NCBI GenBank assembly: GCA_938743325.2
Contig: OW568874.1
Coordinates: 496,001-560,000, forward strand
DNA from: Pycnococcus provasolii
Lineage: Eukaryota > Chlorophyta > Pseudoscourfieldiophyceae > Pseudoscourfieldiales > Pycnococcaceae
Reading direction: 5' to 3'
Length of the DNA: 64,000 nt
Below the pieces are notes generated by a model, which worked only from the letters and a program-made list of their open reading frames with translations, did no database searches and was not told the origin of the DNA. Position numbers and translations under genes: made by a program. The first letter of the stretch is position 1; every line of letters starts with the position of its first letter. Shown one piece after another: positions 1 to 9,397 of this stretch.

Positions 1-3000
1 TGTCTTTGAGCAGACTCGCACAGGTCTGCGTAGTCCTCGTCAACAAATCGGCGGAGACTCCTGCTCTCGGTGAGATCAAGAGTGTATCCGCGCATGTGAT
101 CATCGCGTCCTCCAGCAGCTCGCGGCTCCATGCTCTTGGTGAGAGCTTCAGAAAAGTTTGTGTCGATATCGAGATCGAGCTTCTCGTAGTGCTTCTCCTT
201 GCCATTGCAAAGCCAGGGGAAGCTGCGAATGAGAGCATTCATTTCCACGCCTGGTTGGTTTTTCTTCTTGTACTCCTTGCGGAATTCTTTATACGCGTAT
301 GCCTTGACTGCGTCTTCGTAGCACTTTGATGCTTCCTCCGTGTGCGGCTCCGGAATTTTGGGTCGCTCCAGAGGCTGGCTCTGGCCAAGCGACGCCGCCT
401 GGTCAATTTCACGTATGTAGTATCGCCCATCCGGCCGCCGGATCAGAAGGAAGTCGTTCAGCTCCGTTGCCTCGCAGGCCACATCCGCATCTGGGTCATT
501 CGCCAAAATATCGCCCTCCATTTTATCAGCATCGTCGTCATCGTCGTCGCCGTCAAGATTTTCAGCATCCCACTCAGCCTCCTTCGCAGCCACCGCTGCA
601 TCCGCCGCTGCCGCCTCTCTTGCAGCCTTTTTGGCAGCCTCCCGTGCAGCAATACCGCCATGTCGGTGGTAGGTGTGCCTCGACAGAGTCGTTTCGAAGC
701 ACGGTATCGAGTCGCCAGGGTTCATGATACCGAGCAGTGGGCCCGGCTCATCGGTAAGGGTCACGACATGACCAGGTGCCACGTCCGGTGGCGGCAGATC
801 GGATTCGGTGTCCTGCGACGAAGCCACGGCGCTGCGTCTGTGGTATGTGACAATGTTCGCTCCCATACCAAGATTTGGAAGCAAAGGAGGTCGCTCCTCG
901 ACCACGTGCTCGACGACGTGGCTGTATCCCACAGGCTCCTCCGCGAGACTCAGATGTCTGCTGAACGTAAAAGCGTACGGAGCGCTCTGATGGTCCGTCG
1001 CGGGTGGCCTAATGTTATGCGATCGCAGCGGTGCCACGAATGTGAAGGCAACATAGACGTGCATGTCCTTGTAGCAGTGTGGGAGGTCGCGCAGCGGCAA
1101 ATCCGCATCGAGCGTGATAGGCTCATATGGCCTTGATTTCTGCACACTGCCGAAATCCAAGCTCTGGCCTGATGTCAACCTCATCCTAAGGGCGGGTGCG
1201 CCTCTCTTCTTTTGTACGCAACGCAGGAAGAAGCGCGCGCCGGCAGACGAGTCCGCGACGCGATCTCTCACCGCCGGGTAGATATCAGGCGCGTCTGCCT
1301 TCACGCGGTTGAGTGCAGCGCCGAGCTTTTCGCTGGCTTCCTGAAAAGACGCAACTGCAGGCCGCCGACGAGTCCTTTTGCCGTCGATAGCTTGTGATGC
1401 TTGAGTGCTTTCCATCCACAGCTGCTTTAAGCTTTTGCCGACTGAGGCTTGTGGAATGTAAATCTTGTTGCCCGACACTGTACAGAGATACAGCCCAATC
1501 ACACTTACCGGCGTCATTGCCGGAGATTTGGCAGGATGCTCCACCATTCGCGGCAGCGGCGGCGGGGCAAGTCCGTGCCTCGGCCGATGCCAGAGCAGCA
1601 GCGCGTGCGCGCTGAGATGCCAGTGCACCAGGCCAAGGTAAGCGGCGACCTCGCTGTGCTTCGCTAGCGGCGCCTTGCCCTCGGACGACTTGCGTTCTGT
1701 CGTTTGCGACCCACCAGTCAGTGCGAGGAGCTCATCATCACCTTGCGTAATGGCGTACGCCTGCCTCTGTTGGTGCTGCTTCGATTGCTCCCGTTCCAGG
1801 CTAAGCGCGAGGAGAAAATCCGGGACACAGCTGAGACACGCACCATCGCCGGTCAGTACAGCTCGAGTTGTATGGAAGTCCTTCGGATTGTGGAATGCCA
1901 CGGCAAACGTTGCCGCCTGCATGTGAGCGCCGCCAATTCTCTGCGGCTGCGGGCCGAGCACAAGTGCAGGTGTCTCAGTCGCGGCACGCGAAAGCAAAGC
2001 TTTCCATGCCTTTGCTGAAAGGTTTGCCGAGTTTATCGCTTCGAAAGTCTGCTTTCTGTCGTTGGGGTCCAGAAGCACTGCGCTCGGCTTTTGCCTGTGA
2101 GCTCTTGTGAGAGCCTGCTCTATCGTCGGGTTGAATCGAAGAAGAATGTTTTCGCCCTGGTTTATCGTCTCTTTGACAGCCTTCTGAAAGTCCAGGTGAA
2201 ACGAAGGCGCATGGCTGGTCCCTTCAAGTCGCACGAGAGGGTATGGCATGCTCGTGTAGCTGACATCGTTCTTCGGCGGCTTGCGTCTATACGGAAGCGT
2301 CGCCGCAGACGGCGGTGCGTGACCCACCACTTTCATTTGCTGGTTCTGCTGTACCTCCTCCTTGTCACGATGATCGTTGGCGGTGGCGGCAGCGGCAGCG
2401 GCAGCGGTGGCGGCTACGTTCCCAGCGACACTGGCTAATGCATTCGTGCACATTCTCCTAATTTCTTCAAAATGCGCCATCGCTTGATCCTTGTCTGAGG
2501 ATTTGTTGTTGGCCAGCTGCTGCCATGCTGCCGCGGCGATGGACTCCATCTCGTCGTCGTCGTCGTCGTCTTTGGCTTTTGGTTCTCCGGCAAGGTGAGA
2601 TGTGACGATAACTTGGGTATTTCGTGTCAGGTCAGTCAAGGGGACGACAGCGGCACTTTTCTTTGGTGGCGGCTGTGGTGGCTGCTGCTGCTGCTGCTGT
2701 ACCACCGGCTTCTGCTGCTGCGGCTGTGCAGGTTCTTTCGAGAGCATCGAAGAAGAACTTAAGGTGAATTTTAGCTTTAGTGGCTGCTGTTGCGACGAAG
2801 CTGGTGTGGTTGCTCGTGACGACAGTAATGCTGACACTGTCGGTGTTTGTGTTGGTGTTGCCGTAGTTGCTGTTGATATTGTCTGTGGTAGTTGTTGCTG
2901 CTGCTCTGGTTGACTTGTTGTTCGCAGAAGAAACGAATCGTCGTCGGTTTTGTCTTCGTCTTTTAGGTAGTAGTCTTTTATGGAATCTTCCCACGCAACG

Positions 3001-3647
3001 AGGCGTGCATCGCACATCCACGGGTCGTCAACTATCGCGAATGCGTGCGTCGTATCGCCGTCTTCTTCTTCTTCTTCTTCTTCTTCGTCGTCGTCCTGTT
3101 CCGTGCTGGTGACAGCGAGTGCTTTTGGTGTGGCTGGCGTGCGTGTGACGACGTCGTCGACGTCCATGGCGTCCCTATTTTTTGGTTCGTCTTCGCTCGC
3201 CTGTTCTGTGAGCGTGATTGGCAAGTCGTGTGCGTCGTCCGTCGTCAGGGTTTCGTGCACGTCGTTGAAGAATGCGTCTTCGAGGTCGGAGGAGTCGTCC
3301 ATGTCGTCGTCGTCATGATCATCGTTGGTTTCCAGTGACACCAACGCGAGCTGCTGTTGTTTTTTCTCACGGTTGATTCTTTCTCTTTTTCTTCTTCTTT
3401 TATGTTCCAGAGCGGCTCTTTGTAAAGGCAATAAGGAGGCGACAGACGCAGGAGCGAATCCGGGGACCACAGGAGGTCCCTGGAGAGACGACGACGACGG
3501 CCCCCCAGAAGCAGCTACCCCTGATGCTGATGCTGACAGGGCCAAACTACGGTCCAGTCGCGACGATAACAGCGCACGCGTATCCATGACTTGCGTATGT
3601 TTCGCGTCTAGCAGATGAACGCGGGATATCCATGATGAGGACTCCAT
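1..3647 (-). CDS. TAF1: TAF1, largest TFIID subunit (3' end beyond window)
   Basis: TAF1 is the scaffold subunit of the general transcription factor TFIID and acts in the nucleus at RNA polymerase II promoters. The minus-strand frame is open from an ATG at 3647, with an in-frame stop just upstream, through base 1, giving about 1,215 residues and no stop. The N-terminal 400 residues are low-complexity, with acidic runs and polyglutamine. The later part carries TAF1 core signatures: an E-x-x-P-P-L-L-P-N-L-G-M-G segment followed by a Tyr/Arg patch (about residues 900-930), then P-G-D with a downstream H-T-Y-H-R-H, and NDFLLIRRPDGRYYIREI, which matches the FLIIR...YYIRE block of animal and plant TAF1. 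The downstream helical block (EFRKEYKKK, SFPWLC) also fits. Bromodomains and zinc knuckle, if present, would lie off the left edge. The family call rests on motif recall, with no alignment run. Confidence 0.85.
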   Translation of the reverse strand, partial: MESSSWISRVHLLDAKHTQVMDTRALLSSRLDRSLALSASASGVAASGGPSSSSLQGPPVVPGFAPASVASLLPLQRAALEHKRRRKRERINREKKQQQLALVSLETNDDHDDDDMDDSSDLEDAFFNDVHETLTTDDAHDLPITLTEQASEDEPKNRDAMDVDDVVTRTPATPKALAVTSTEQDDDEEEEEEEEDGDTTHAFAIVDDPWMCDARLVAWEDSIKDYYLKDEDKTDDDSFLLRTTSQPEQQQQLPQTISTATTATPTQTPTVSALLSSRATTPASSQQQPLKLKFTLSSSSMLSKEPAQPQQQKPVVQQQQQQPPQPPPKKSAAVVPLTDLTRNTQVIVTSHLAGEPKAKDDDDDDEMESIAAAAWQQLANNKSSDKDQAMAHFEEIRRMCTNALASVAGNVAATAAAAAAATANDHRDKEEVQQNQQMKVVGHAPPSAATLPYRRKPPKNDVSYTSMPYPLVRLEGTSHAPSFHLDFQKAVKETINQGENILLRFNPTIEQALTRAHRQKPSAVLLDPNDRKQTFEAINSANLSAKAWKALLSRAATETPALVLGPQPQRIGGAHMQAATFAVAFHNPKDFHTTRAVLTGDGACLSCVPDFLLALSLEREQSKQHQQRQAYAITQGDDELLALTGGSQTTERKSSEGKAPLAKHSEVAAYLGLVHWHLSAHALLLWHRPRHGLAPPPLPRMVEHPAKSPAMTPVSVIGLYLCTVSGNKIYIPQASVGKSLKQLWMESTQASQAIDGKRTRRRPAVASFQEASEKLGAALNRVKADAPDIYPAVRDRVADSSAGARFFLRCVQKKRGAPALRMRLTSGQSLDFGSVQKSRPYEPITLDADLPLRDLPHCYKDMHVYVAFTFVAPLRSHNIRPPATDHQSAPYAFTFSRHLSLAEEPVGYSHVVEHVVEERPPLLPNLGMGANIVTYHRRSAVASSQDTESDLPPPDVAPGHVVTLTDEPGPLLGIMNPGDSIPCFETTLSRHTYHRHGGIAAREAAKKAAREAAAADAAVAAKEAEWDAENLDGDDDDDDADKMEGDILANDPDADVACEATELNDFLLIRRPDGRYYIREIDQAASLGQSQPLERPKIPEPHTEEASKCYEDAVKAYAYKEFRKEYKKKNQPGVEMNALIRSFPWLCNGKEKHYEKLDLDIDTNFSEALTKSMEPRAAGGRDDHMRGYTLDLTESRSLRRFVDEDYADLCESAQR

Positions 3648-4749
3648 GACGAACTAGGGGCGTGACGAGTATAGAATACGAAGGTAACAGCTAGGAAGGT
3701 ATCGCCGCCGCCGACGCCAACACCTCCCGAGACCGAGGTGCTGCTCAGAATGCCTAATGGGCGAAATGGAGGATGCGGCAAACTAAAACCCTAACCCTAA
3801 GGGCTAGTAATTGCTCAGGTCGCCTGAAAACCCTAAGATAACCCTATCAGGAAAAGACCTCAGGAAAAGGTTAAAGGGCCCTCTGTTGGAAACCCTAACC
3901 TTTATCGTATCTCCCAGGTGGCTTTCTCAGGTGGCTAACCCTATCGTAGTTACTAGACTATCATAGGAGGACCTGGTTAGAAACCCTATCCTACAGACCT
4001 ACAGTACCTTATCGTAGAAGGTCTCGATAGTCCTACATAGTCTATGTTGTGTCACGTTAAAGACTTAAAGTTTAGTCTATCGCAGTGAGGTTAAGGCGGA
4101 GATTGAGAGAAATTGAGGTGGGCAAGACTCATCAAGAGGGTGAAGAGGCCAGCAGCCGGTGTATCCTGAAGGTATTACGTGGATTGCTCAAGGTGGGCAA
4201 GACTCTTGAAAGCCACTTGAAAGAGCACTCATCAAGCGCAAGAGGAGGAGCAAGAGGGCTCCAAGAGCCAAGAGGCCAGCCCACCTATAAGCTTACTTCT
4301 ACCAAAGGTAACTTAAGGTGGTCAAGAGGTTAATTCTTACCTATAACGTAAGAATACGTGGTCAAGAGGTCAACCATGATGCCCTGATACATAGGTGGTA
4401 AGTGGTAGGTGGTATGTTGTTGTTGTTGTCCCTCATTCAGGGTAGTCAGGGATAGTTGTCGTCGTTGTTGGTTCCAATTGGGGAGCGTGAAGAATAATGG
4501 GACTGTTTGGTAGGGCAATATTGGAGGCCTTGCCGGAGCCCGGAGCTCCTGTTGTTGACTGCCTGTTGGTCCCTGTCCAGGTCCAAGTCAAGTCCCCTCG
4601 GTCATCGGTGTCCCCCTACGCTACCGGGAAGTCTAGTTCGGAAACGGACAGCTTTGCTTCCCCCTCAGGGTTCATTCACTGTTGCCGTGTGTGTTGCCGT
4701 GTTCATTTCCTGTATTCGTGTATTAGCCTTAGTGTATTTGCCTGCTATT
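3648..4749. other. Intergenic region between divergent genes, telomere-like remnants
   Basis: No convincing gene. The region separates the head-to-head TAF1 and the small gene starting at 4750. It starts with a short CCCTAA tract (3785-3800) and continues with scattered degenerate pieces (aaccctaa, ccctatc, ggttag) to about 4000. From 4090 to 4330 there are repeated gtgggcaagactc and caagagg words, suggesting decayed tandem repeats. A short open frame at 4085-4333 has repeat-like composition and is not called. Confidence 0.6.
3785..3800. repeat. Short interstitial CCCTAA tract
   Basis: Two and a half units of CCCTAA on the plus strand (TTAGGG on the minus), about 140 bases upstream of the TAF1 start codon. 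Confidence 0.7.
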
Positions 4750-5319
4750 ATGGTGCGCACGCGTCGTTCGTCCAGCTATGGCCGGTCGTTGAAGTTGAAA
4801 GATAGTAGTGGTACGGCGAAGAAGCTGTCGTGGGGAGATGAGCTCAACCTTTTGAAGTCGCCCACAGGGAAAGCTGGAGAGAAACAACAACAACAGAGCA
4901 ATAAGCTGAAGCAAGTCGCCGCGGGTGGTGTGACGAAAAAGAGAAATTCTAACGGGAACTTCAACACGATCGACGCGGGTAAGACGCCGGGAAAGACGCT
5001 CGAGTCCGCGTCGGCGAGGAAAAGGAGAATGAACGCACGACGAACTTCGCGCGGAAAAACGGTGGAGCGAAAACTTCCCGAAGAAAACATATTCAGCCCG
5101 CCGCCTGCACCAAAGGTAAGCAAGCTCAAACACGGAACGACTCAAAAGTCAAATGCATACCTAACTCAACATCCTCGAAAACAACAACCACCACAGGTGG
5201 CTGCGCGACCCGTCACGTCGCCCGTGACGCCCGGAGTACCCAGCAGCGCCTCGCCCGCCGCGGGATTCTTCTCTTTCCTCAAGCCTTTCCGTGCGTGGGC
5301 GTTTGGCGAGCAGAGGTGA
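4750..5319 (+). CDS. Small basic Ser/Thr-Pro-rich protein, probable one intron
   Basis: Function not recognised. The ATG at 4750 opens a frame of 189 codons; an upstream extension in the same frame lacks coding character. A likely 81-base intron lies at 5116-5196: GT donor (gtaagc), a branch-point-like cctaactc about 35 bases before the end, and CACAG acceptor. It is a multiple of three, so the frame reads through either way; spliced, the product has 162 residues. The protein is very basic, starts MVRTRRSSSYG, contains several Ser/Thr-Pro sites (KTPGK, IFSPPP, TSPVTPG) and ends in an aromatic patch (FFSFLKPFRAWAF). Such a protein could be a nuclear, cell-cycle-phosphorylated factor, but that is a guess from composition. 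Confidence 0.6.
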   Translation: MVRTRRSSSYGRSLKLKDSSGTAKKLSWGDELNLLKSPTGKAGEKQQQQSNKLKQVAAGGVTKKRNSNGNFNTIDAGKTPGKTLESASARKRRMNARRTSRGKTVERKLPEENIFSPPPAPKVSKLKHGTTQKSNAYLTQHPRKQQPPQVAARPVTSPVTPGVPSSASPAAGFFSFLKPFRAWAFGEQR

Positions 5320-5467
5320 ATTGTCACGCTCTCACGACCGCGAGAGTATACGATACGACAGAAGTGGGAATATTATGAAATGAACAACAAGTTACAGAAA
5401 GTCTTGACGCAGACAAAAACAAAATTCTCGCGCGCACTTATTTATGCCTCAGAAAAGCCTACAAAAC

Positions 5468-5749
5468 TCACTCTGGCGTCGTCGTTTGGTTCTTCCCACG
5501 ACGCTGAAAGTTTTCGTAGCATTTCTTGAGAAGTTTGATTTCCTCTTGACATTTCCCAAAGCTTCTCTCAGAACTTTCCAAACATGCTTCAAGACGTTTG
5601 TAGTGAGCGCCACATCCATGCGAGTTAACAAGATCGTGGAAGAAGTCGTCATTGTCGTTGTTGTTGTCATCACCACTGCCACCACCACCATTACCACCAT
5701 TACCACGAGAAGAAGAAGGAGAGTGAGCAGACGACATACCAAGACGCAT
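5468..5749 (-). CDS. Twin CX9C (CHCH) protein, COA4-like
   Basis: A 93-residue protein with the twin CX9C signature: Cys-x9-Cys (CGAHYKRLEAC) followed by Cys-x9-Cys (CQEEIKLLKKC) in two predicted helices, about residues 46-77. CHCH proteins of this size are imported into the mitochondrial intermembrane space by the Mia40 oxidative relay. COA4/CMC-type members help assemble cytochrome c oxidase. The L-E-A-C-L-E-S-S-x-x-x-F-G-K-C spacing between the two motifs fits COA4 best, though other small CHCH families are possible. The N-terminus is Ser/Gly/Asn-rich and low-complexity. It is divergent from the RING gene that starts at 6186. Confidence 0.7.
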   Translation of the reverse strand: MRLGMSSAHSPSSSRGNGGNGGGGSGDDNNNDNDDFFHDLVNSHGCGAHYKRLEACLESSERSFGKCQEEIKLLKKCYENFQRRGKNQTTTPE

Positions 5750-6185
5750 ATTACCAAGCTACACGTGTATTACTCACACAATTCACACAATTCACACAAC
5801 TAATTCAGCAGATATCGATTTCACACTGACACACACACACACACAAGTTAATTAATTCACACACACACACAGTCCAACCATCCATAAACTACTCATAACC
5901 AAGAAACAAAAAGAAAGAAATCGTCAACGACAATAACGACAACGACGGATCCCTAAAAACACAATTCTCAACTGTAACTACCCGTTAAAATTTATGAGGA
6001 ATTTCCGCCGAGCCCGCCCGGTCACTCCACCCTGAATTCCCCCTCCAAGGGGCTTTTGGGGCCCACCCACCCCCCATCCCATCCCCACTGTGCAGATCCT
6101 CTCGATCGGATCATCCGTCATCCGCGCGCGCACATCACATCGTTCATCTAGCTTACACTTGGTTTGGATTTGGATCACAAGACTC
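5750..6185. other. Divergent promoter region with CA microsatellite
   Basis: Shared upstream region of two head-to-head genes. It has (CA)n tracts at about 5828-5844 and 5859-5870, then AT-rich sequence, then a C-rich stretch at 6005-6085. No gene seen. Confidence 0.5.
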
Positions 6186-8516
6186 ATGGGCAACGAGACG
6201 TCGACTCCTGTCTCCTCAGGCTCAGGAGCAGCCTCATCAGGAGCAGCCTCAGGTGGTATGGTGGCGACCACCTCAGCCAGTGCGTCGTCTGTGTCTCATC
6301 AGGCCGCAAACGCACCGGCGTCAGAGCTTAACCCGTACGCCGCGGCCGCCTCGTCCGTGGGAATACCGCTCAGCCACCCGTCACACCCCGCATTCATACA
6401 CGCCGCACTCAAGCTTGGCATGGGCGCTACGCAGCTATTCATGGAGAGCATCAACGACAGGGACCTGCGCGCCGTCCTGCAGTACCTCGGCGTACCTTGC
6501 GACGACTGCGGAACGTACGCAGCCTTGCGCGACCGCCTGCAAAGCGCAATCGGCTCCGTTGAGCCGTTCAAACTTCCTAACGTCGGAGACACGCGCATTG
6601 ACCTCTCCAAGGGTGTCATCGGCATGGAGTGGTTTCTCAACGCCACCAAAGGAGGTGTCGCTGGTGCGGGTGTCGCGCCGCAGTTTGGGGAGGGGGCAGG
6701 ACTGTCCGCCCCCGAAGAACGCGACCTGCTGCGCCGCCTGCCGCTGCCCGTTCTCATCGCGATCGTCGCCGCGCGCGCGCCAGACCCAATCGCCGTGCTC
6801 GATGCGGGCAAGGGCGTCAGCGCCAGTGGAGTCGACCGAGAGTATCTCGTCGAGGTGGCTGCACGCTGCGCAAGTCGAAAAAGTGCCTCCCACCTGCTGG
6901 AGCAGGGTGGGATCAACGTGCAGGAGGCTACCGACGAGGAGACGCGACGCGCGCGCGTGAGCGCATGGCGAGAGGCTCAAATGGCGTGCACTGTGTGTGG
7001 CGAGTGCAAGCGTGAGCTTAAGCCGCACTGGGCCCCGAACTGGTCTGACGGTATGTTCTGCGAGTGCGAGCTAAATGACGCGGTCGTGCGCCGCGTGGGC
7101 ACCGTCGACAATGACGTCAAGGTGTGGGATGACACCCTCACCAGCGCCAACGCTGGCGCCGCCGACGAGGGTGAAAGCGAGCCACGAAAGGATGCCGACG
7201 CGGGCGAATACGAACCGAGGTGGTATGCTCCCACACCCGCAGATGCATCCGCACGCGAGACCGCGGCAGCTGCTGCTGCACTGGAACGCGCGGATGCGCC
7301 GCTCATCGAGTCGATGACATGCCCGGCTTGCAGCGAGCTCTTCTCCGAGCCTGTCATTCTATCGTGCTCGCATCGTCTGTGCCTGCGATGCGCGCAGCAC
7401 TTTGCGCAGAATATTCCAATCGCACCGGAGGACATGCCGAAGGTTGGCGAGGAGCGAGACATTGCGACTCTGCACTGTCCCGTCTGCGACGTCGCTAGCG
7501 GCATTGGCATGGCTGGCCTGAGCTCGTTGAAGAAGGATACGCTGCTTCATAACACGGTGGAGCGCTACCTGCTGCGCTACCGCGCGGCTCAGCGCGGCCT
7601 TTCCATTTTAGCCCCGGAAGCGACGTGGGAGAGCGGTGTGACGTGCGAGATCTGCAGCGAGCGCGACGCCAGTGTGCAGTGCGACCAGTGCCGTGTCAAC
7701 TACTGCGTCCCCTGCCGCGCGATGGCTCACCCAAATAAGGGAAAGCTCGCGAGCCACACCTTCACGCCGCTTCGTCCTGAGGCTGCTCTGAACAACGCCA
7801 TTTCGAGGTACTGTCAATTTCACCCGGAGCATCGGCTGACGCTGTTTGACACCGCCACTGGCACGGCGGTGTGCCCGCAGTGCACGGAATCGACCCACAA
7901 GGGACACGAAACGCGCCCTCTACGTGAGACGTACGAAGAGTGTGTCGCGAAGGTGAGCGCCAAGCACGACGAGCTGAAGAAGTCGGAGCGCCTCTGCCAG
8001 GAGCGCATGGAGGCGTACGCAGATGCGGCAGCCACGTTGCGCGACGAGGGCCAACGCCTTCGCGTTGGCATAGAGCACAGCTTTGCAGCGCTGCGTGCAA
8101 GCCTCGGTCGTCAGGAGCGTGCGCTCGTCGAGGCGGTGCGCCATCGCGAGAATGCCGCTCGGCTGAGCTTGCGCGAGGCTCACGTGCAGGTGAAGGGTAC
8201 ACACGAGACGCTGCGTCGCGCGAATGCATTCTGCGAGGGCGTGCTCGAGGAGCCGGATGCCGCGGACTTCACCGCGGGCGCGGACCGCCTGCTCGTCGAC
8301 CTTGCAGCGGTTTCTTCCGCGACTCAGAAAGAGGTTGACATGGCGGCAAAGAAGGACGTGGATGTCTCGGAAATGCTGAACCTCGCGAAGGAGGCGCGTG
8401 CGGTGCACGCGGGTCTCGCGGACGCCGTGTCGTCGTGGGACGTGCTCGGCGGCTCAACGGCGGCTGACTTGGCGAAGAGACTAAAGGAGAGGGCGACGTT
8501 GGCTGAGGAGAAATGA
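6186..8516 (+). CDS. RING, double B-box, coiled-coil protein (TRIM-like E3 ligase)
   Basis: A 776-residue protein starting at ATG 6186 (MGNETSTP); the frame extends upstream but only with non-coding character. A C3HC4 RING finger sits at about residue 378 (CPACSELF...LSCSHRLCLRC...CPVC). A first B-box follows at about 486 (CEICSERD...CDQCRVNYC...C) and a second at about 541 (CQFHPEHRLTLF...CPQC...HKGHE). A long charged coiled coil then runs to about residue 700. This is the RBCC order of TRIM ubiquitin ligases. An extra Cys cluster near 268 (CTVCGECKRELKPHW) precedes the RING. The N-terminal MGNxxS fits the N-myristoylation pattern, so membrane tethering is possible. No C-terminal TRIM substrate domain such as SPRY is recognised. 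Confidence 0.8.
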   Translation: MGNETSTPVSSGSGAASSGAASGGMVATTSASASSVSHQAANAPASELNPYAAAASSVGIPLSHPSHPAFIHAALKLGMGATQLFMESINDRDLRAVLQYLGVPCDDCGTYAALRDRLQSAIGSVEPFKLPNVGDTRIDLSKGVIGMEWFLNATKGGVAGAGVAPQFGEGAGLSAPEERDLLRRLPLPVLIAIVAARAPDPIAVLDAGKGVSASGVDREYLVEVAARCASRKSASHLLEQGGINVQEATDEETRRARVSAWREAQMACTVCGECKRELKPHWAPNWSDGMFCECELNDAVVRRVGTVDNDVKVWDDTLTSANAGAADEGESEPRKDADAGEYEPRWYAPTPADASARETAAAAAALERADAPLIESMTCPACSELFSEPVILSCSHRLCLRCAQHFAQNIPIAPEDMPKVGEERDIATLHCPVCDVASGIGMAGLSSLKKDTLLHNTVERYLLRYRAAQRGLSILAPEATWESGVTCEICSERDASVQCDQCRVNYCVPCRAMAHPNKGKLASHTFTPLRPEAALNNAISRYCQFHPEHRLTLFDTATGTAVCPQCTESTHKGHETRPLRETYEECVAKVSAKHDELKKSERLCQERMEAYADAAATLRDEGQRLRVGIEHSFAALRASLGRQERALVEAVRHRENAARLSLREAHVQVKGTHETLRRANAFCEGVLEEPDAADFTAGADRLLVDLAAVSSATQKEVDMAAKKDVDVSEMLNLAKEARAVHAGLADAVSSWDVLGGSTAADLAKRLKERATLAEEK

Positions 8517-8662
8517 TAGTACTGCCAAAAACAAATTTATGATGTGATGATTGGGTGGGAGGCTTGGCCTGAGGGAGGGTGGTGGGCCAGTTTGACGTAG
8601 TAAACTCCATTACATTTTTGTGGCAACTTCTGTGTGAATCCTCGATGCGCCGCCTGCAACGG

Positions 8663-9304
8663 CTACGTTTTCATGAGGCGGCTTAGAAGTAACTCGGCGC
8701 GTGCAATTTCGTCGTCCGCTGCAGGTGCAATGTGTCGATATCTCTCGTCGAGTGCATTGACGAACGCTGGCATCGCCTCTTCTTCCCACTTATCTTCCGG
8801 AACGTTGAACATAGCTTCAGCGACGATGCGCGCACGTTCCGCGTCGTGCGTGTCGCTGTGCACTTGGAACGCCGCCCTTTCCGCGGACGCCGTGGCAGTT
8901 GCTTGGAGTTCTTCCCGCGTCAGTGGTTTTTGCTGTTTTTGTTGTTGTTGTTGTTGTTGTTCGTCGTTGTGTAGCAGGGCATCCTCATCCTCTTCGTCAC
9001 CTGGTACGCTTTTTGTTTGTGCACCATCATCGTATACATCCGCATCCACATCCGCTGAAAAGCGAACACGCCCTGAAACCTTCCTTTTCCTACCACCACC
9101 TAAACGACCAGAAGCACCATGACCACCAGCAGCACCAGCAGCTAAGTCACCAGAAGCACCAGCAGCACCACCATGAAGGGTATTGCTGGAGAGTAAGCCG
9201 AGAGGGCGACGCGTCAGGGGCTGGCCAAGTTCCTCCTCCATTTCTCGTATGTAAACTTTGTACGGATCTGTTTTCGGGATTTTCAAATCCGGAAAAAAAC
9301 ACAT
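8663..9304 (-). CDS. Uncharacterised acidic, Gln-rich protein; 5' end uncertain
   Basis: Not recognised. The reading frame ends 146 bases from the convergent RING gene. The start at 9304 gives 213 residues; the frame extends to 9517 but there crosses a GC-rich palindromic stretch that does not look coding. An acceptor-like aacag near 9262 could instead begin an internal exon. The N-terminal DPYKVYIREMEEELGQP looks like a conserved helix, a Gly/Ala-rich linker and a polyglutamine run follow, and the C-terminal 75 residues are a charged helical region (RIVAEAMFNVPEDKWEEE...ELLLSRLMK). The well-formed C-terminus makes it a likely real gene, but no function is proposed. Confidence 0.55.
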   Translation of the reverse strand: MCFFPDLKIPKTDPYKVYIREMEEELGQPLTRRPLGLLSSNTLHGGAAGASGDLAAGAAGGHGASGRLGGGRKRKVSGRVRFSADVDADVYDDGAQTKSVPGDEEDEDALLHNDEQQQQQQQKQQKPLTREELQATATASAERAAFQVHSDTHDAERARIVAEAMFNVPEDKWEEEAMPAFVNALDERYRHIAPAADDEIARAELLLSRLMKT

Positions 9305-9324
9305 TGAACGCGCCGAACCGGACT

Positions 9325-9385
9325 GCCGGACCCGGCTGGCTGCCCGGGAAAAAGTGTCCCCCGGGCCCCGGGGGCCCGGGCCCTG
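9325..9385. repeat. GC-rich palindromic stretch
   Basis: Runs of C and G that pair with each other (cccccgggccccgggggcccgggccc within 9358-9383). Similar G/C clusters occur near 10040-10160, 18215-18260, 20795-20840 and 42460-42500, possibly a degraded short inverted-repeat family. Confidence 0.4.
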
Positions 9386-9397
9386 TTGGGGGATTGT

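Noticed and set aside
4085-4333. Short plus-strand open frame with Arg-rich product
   Set aside because: Built of repeated gtgggcaagactc and caagagg words; looks like repeat translation, with no domain.
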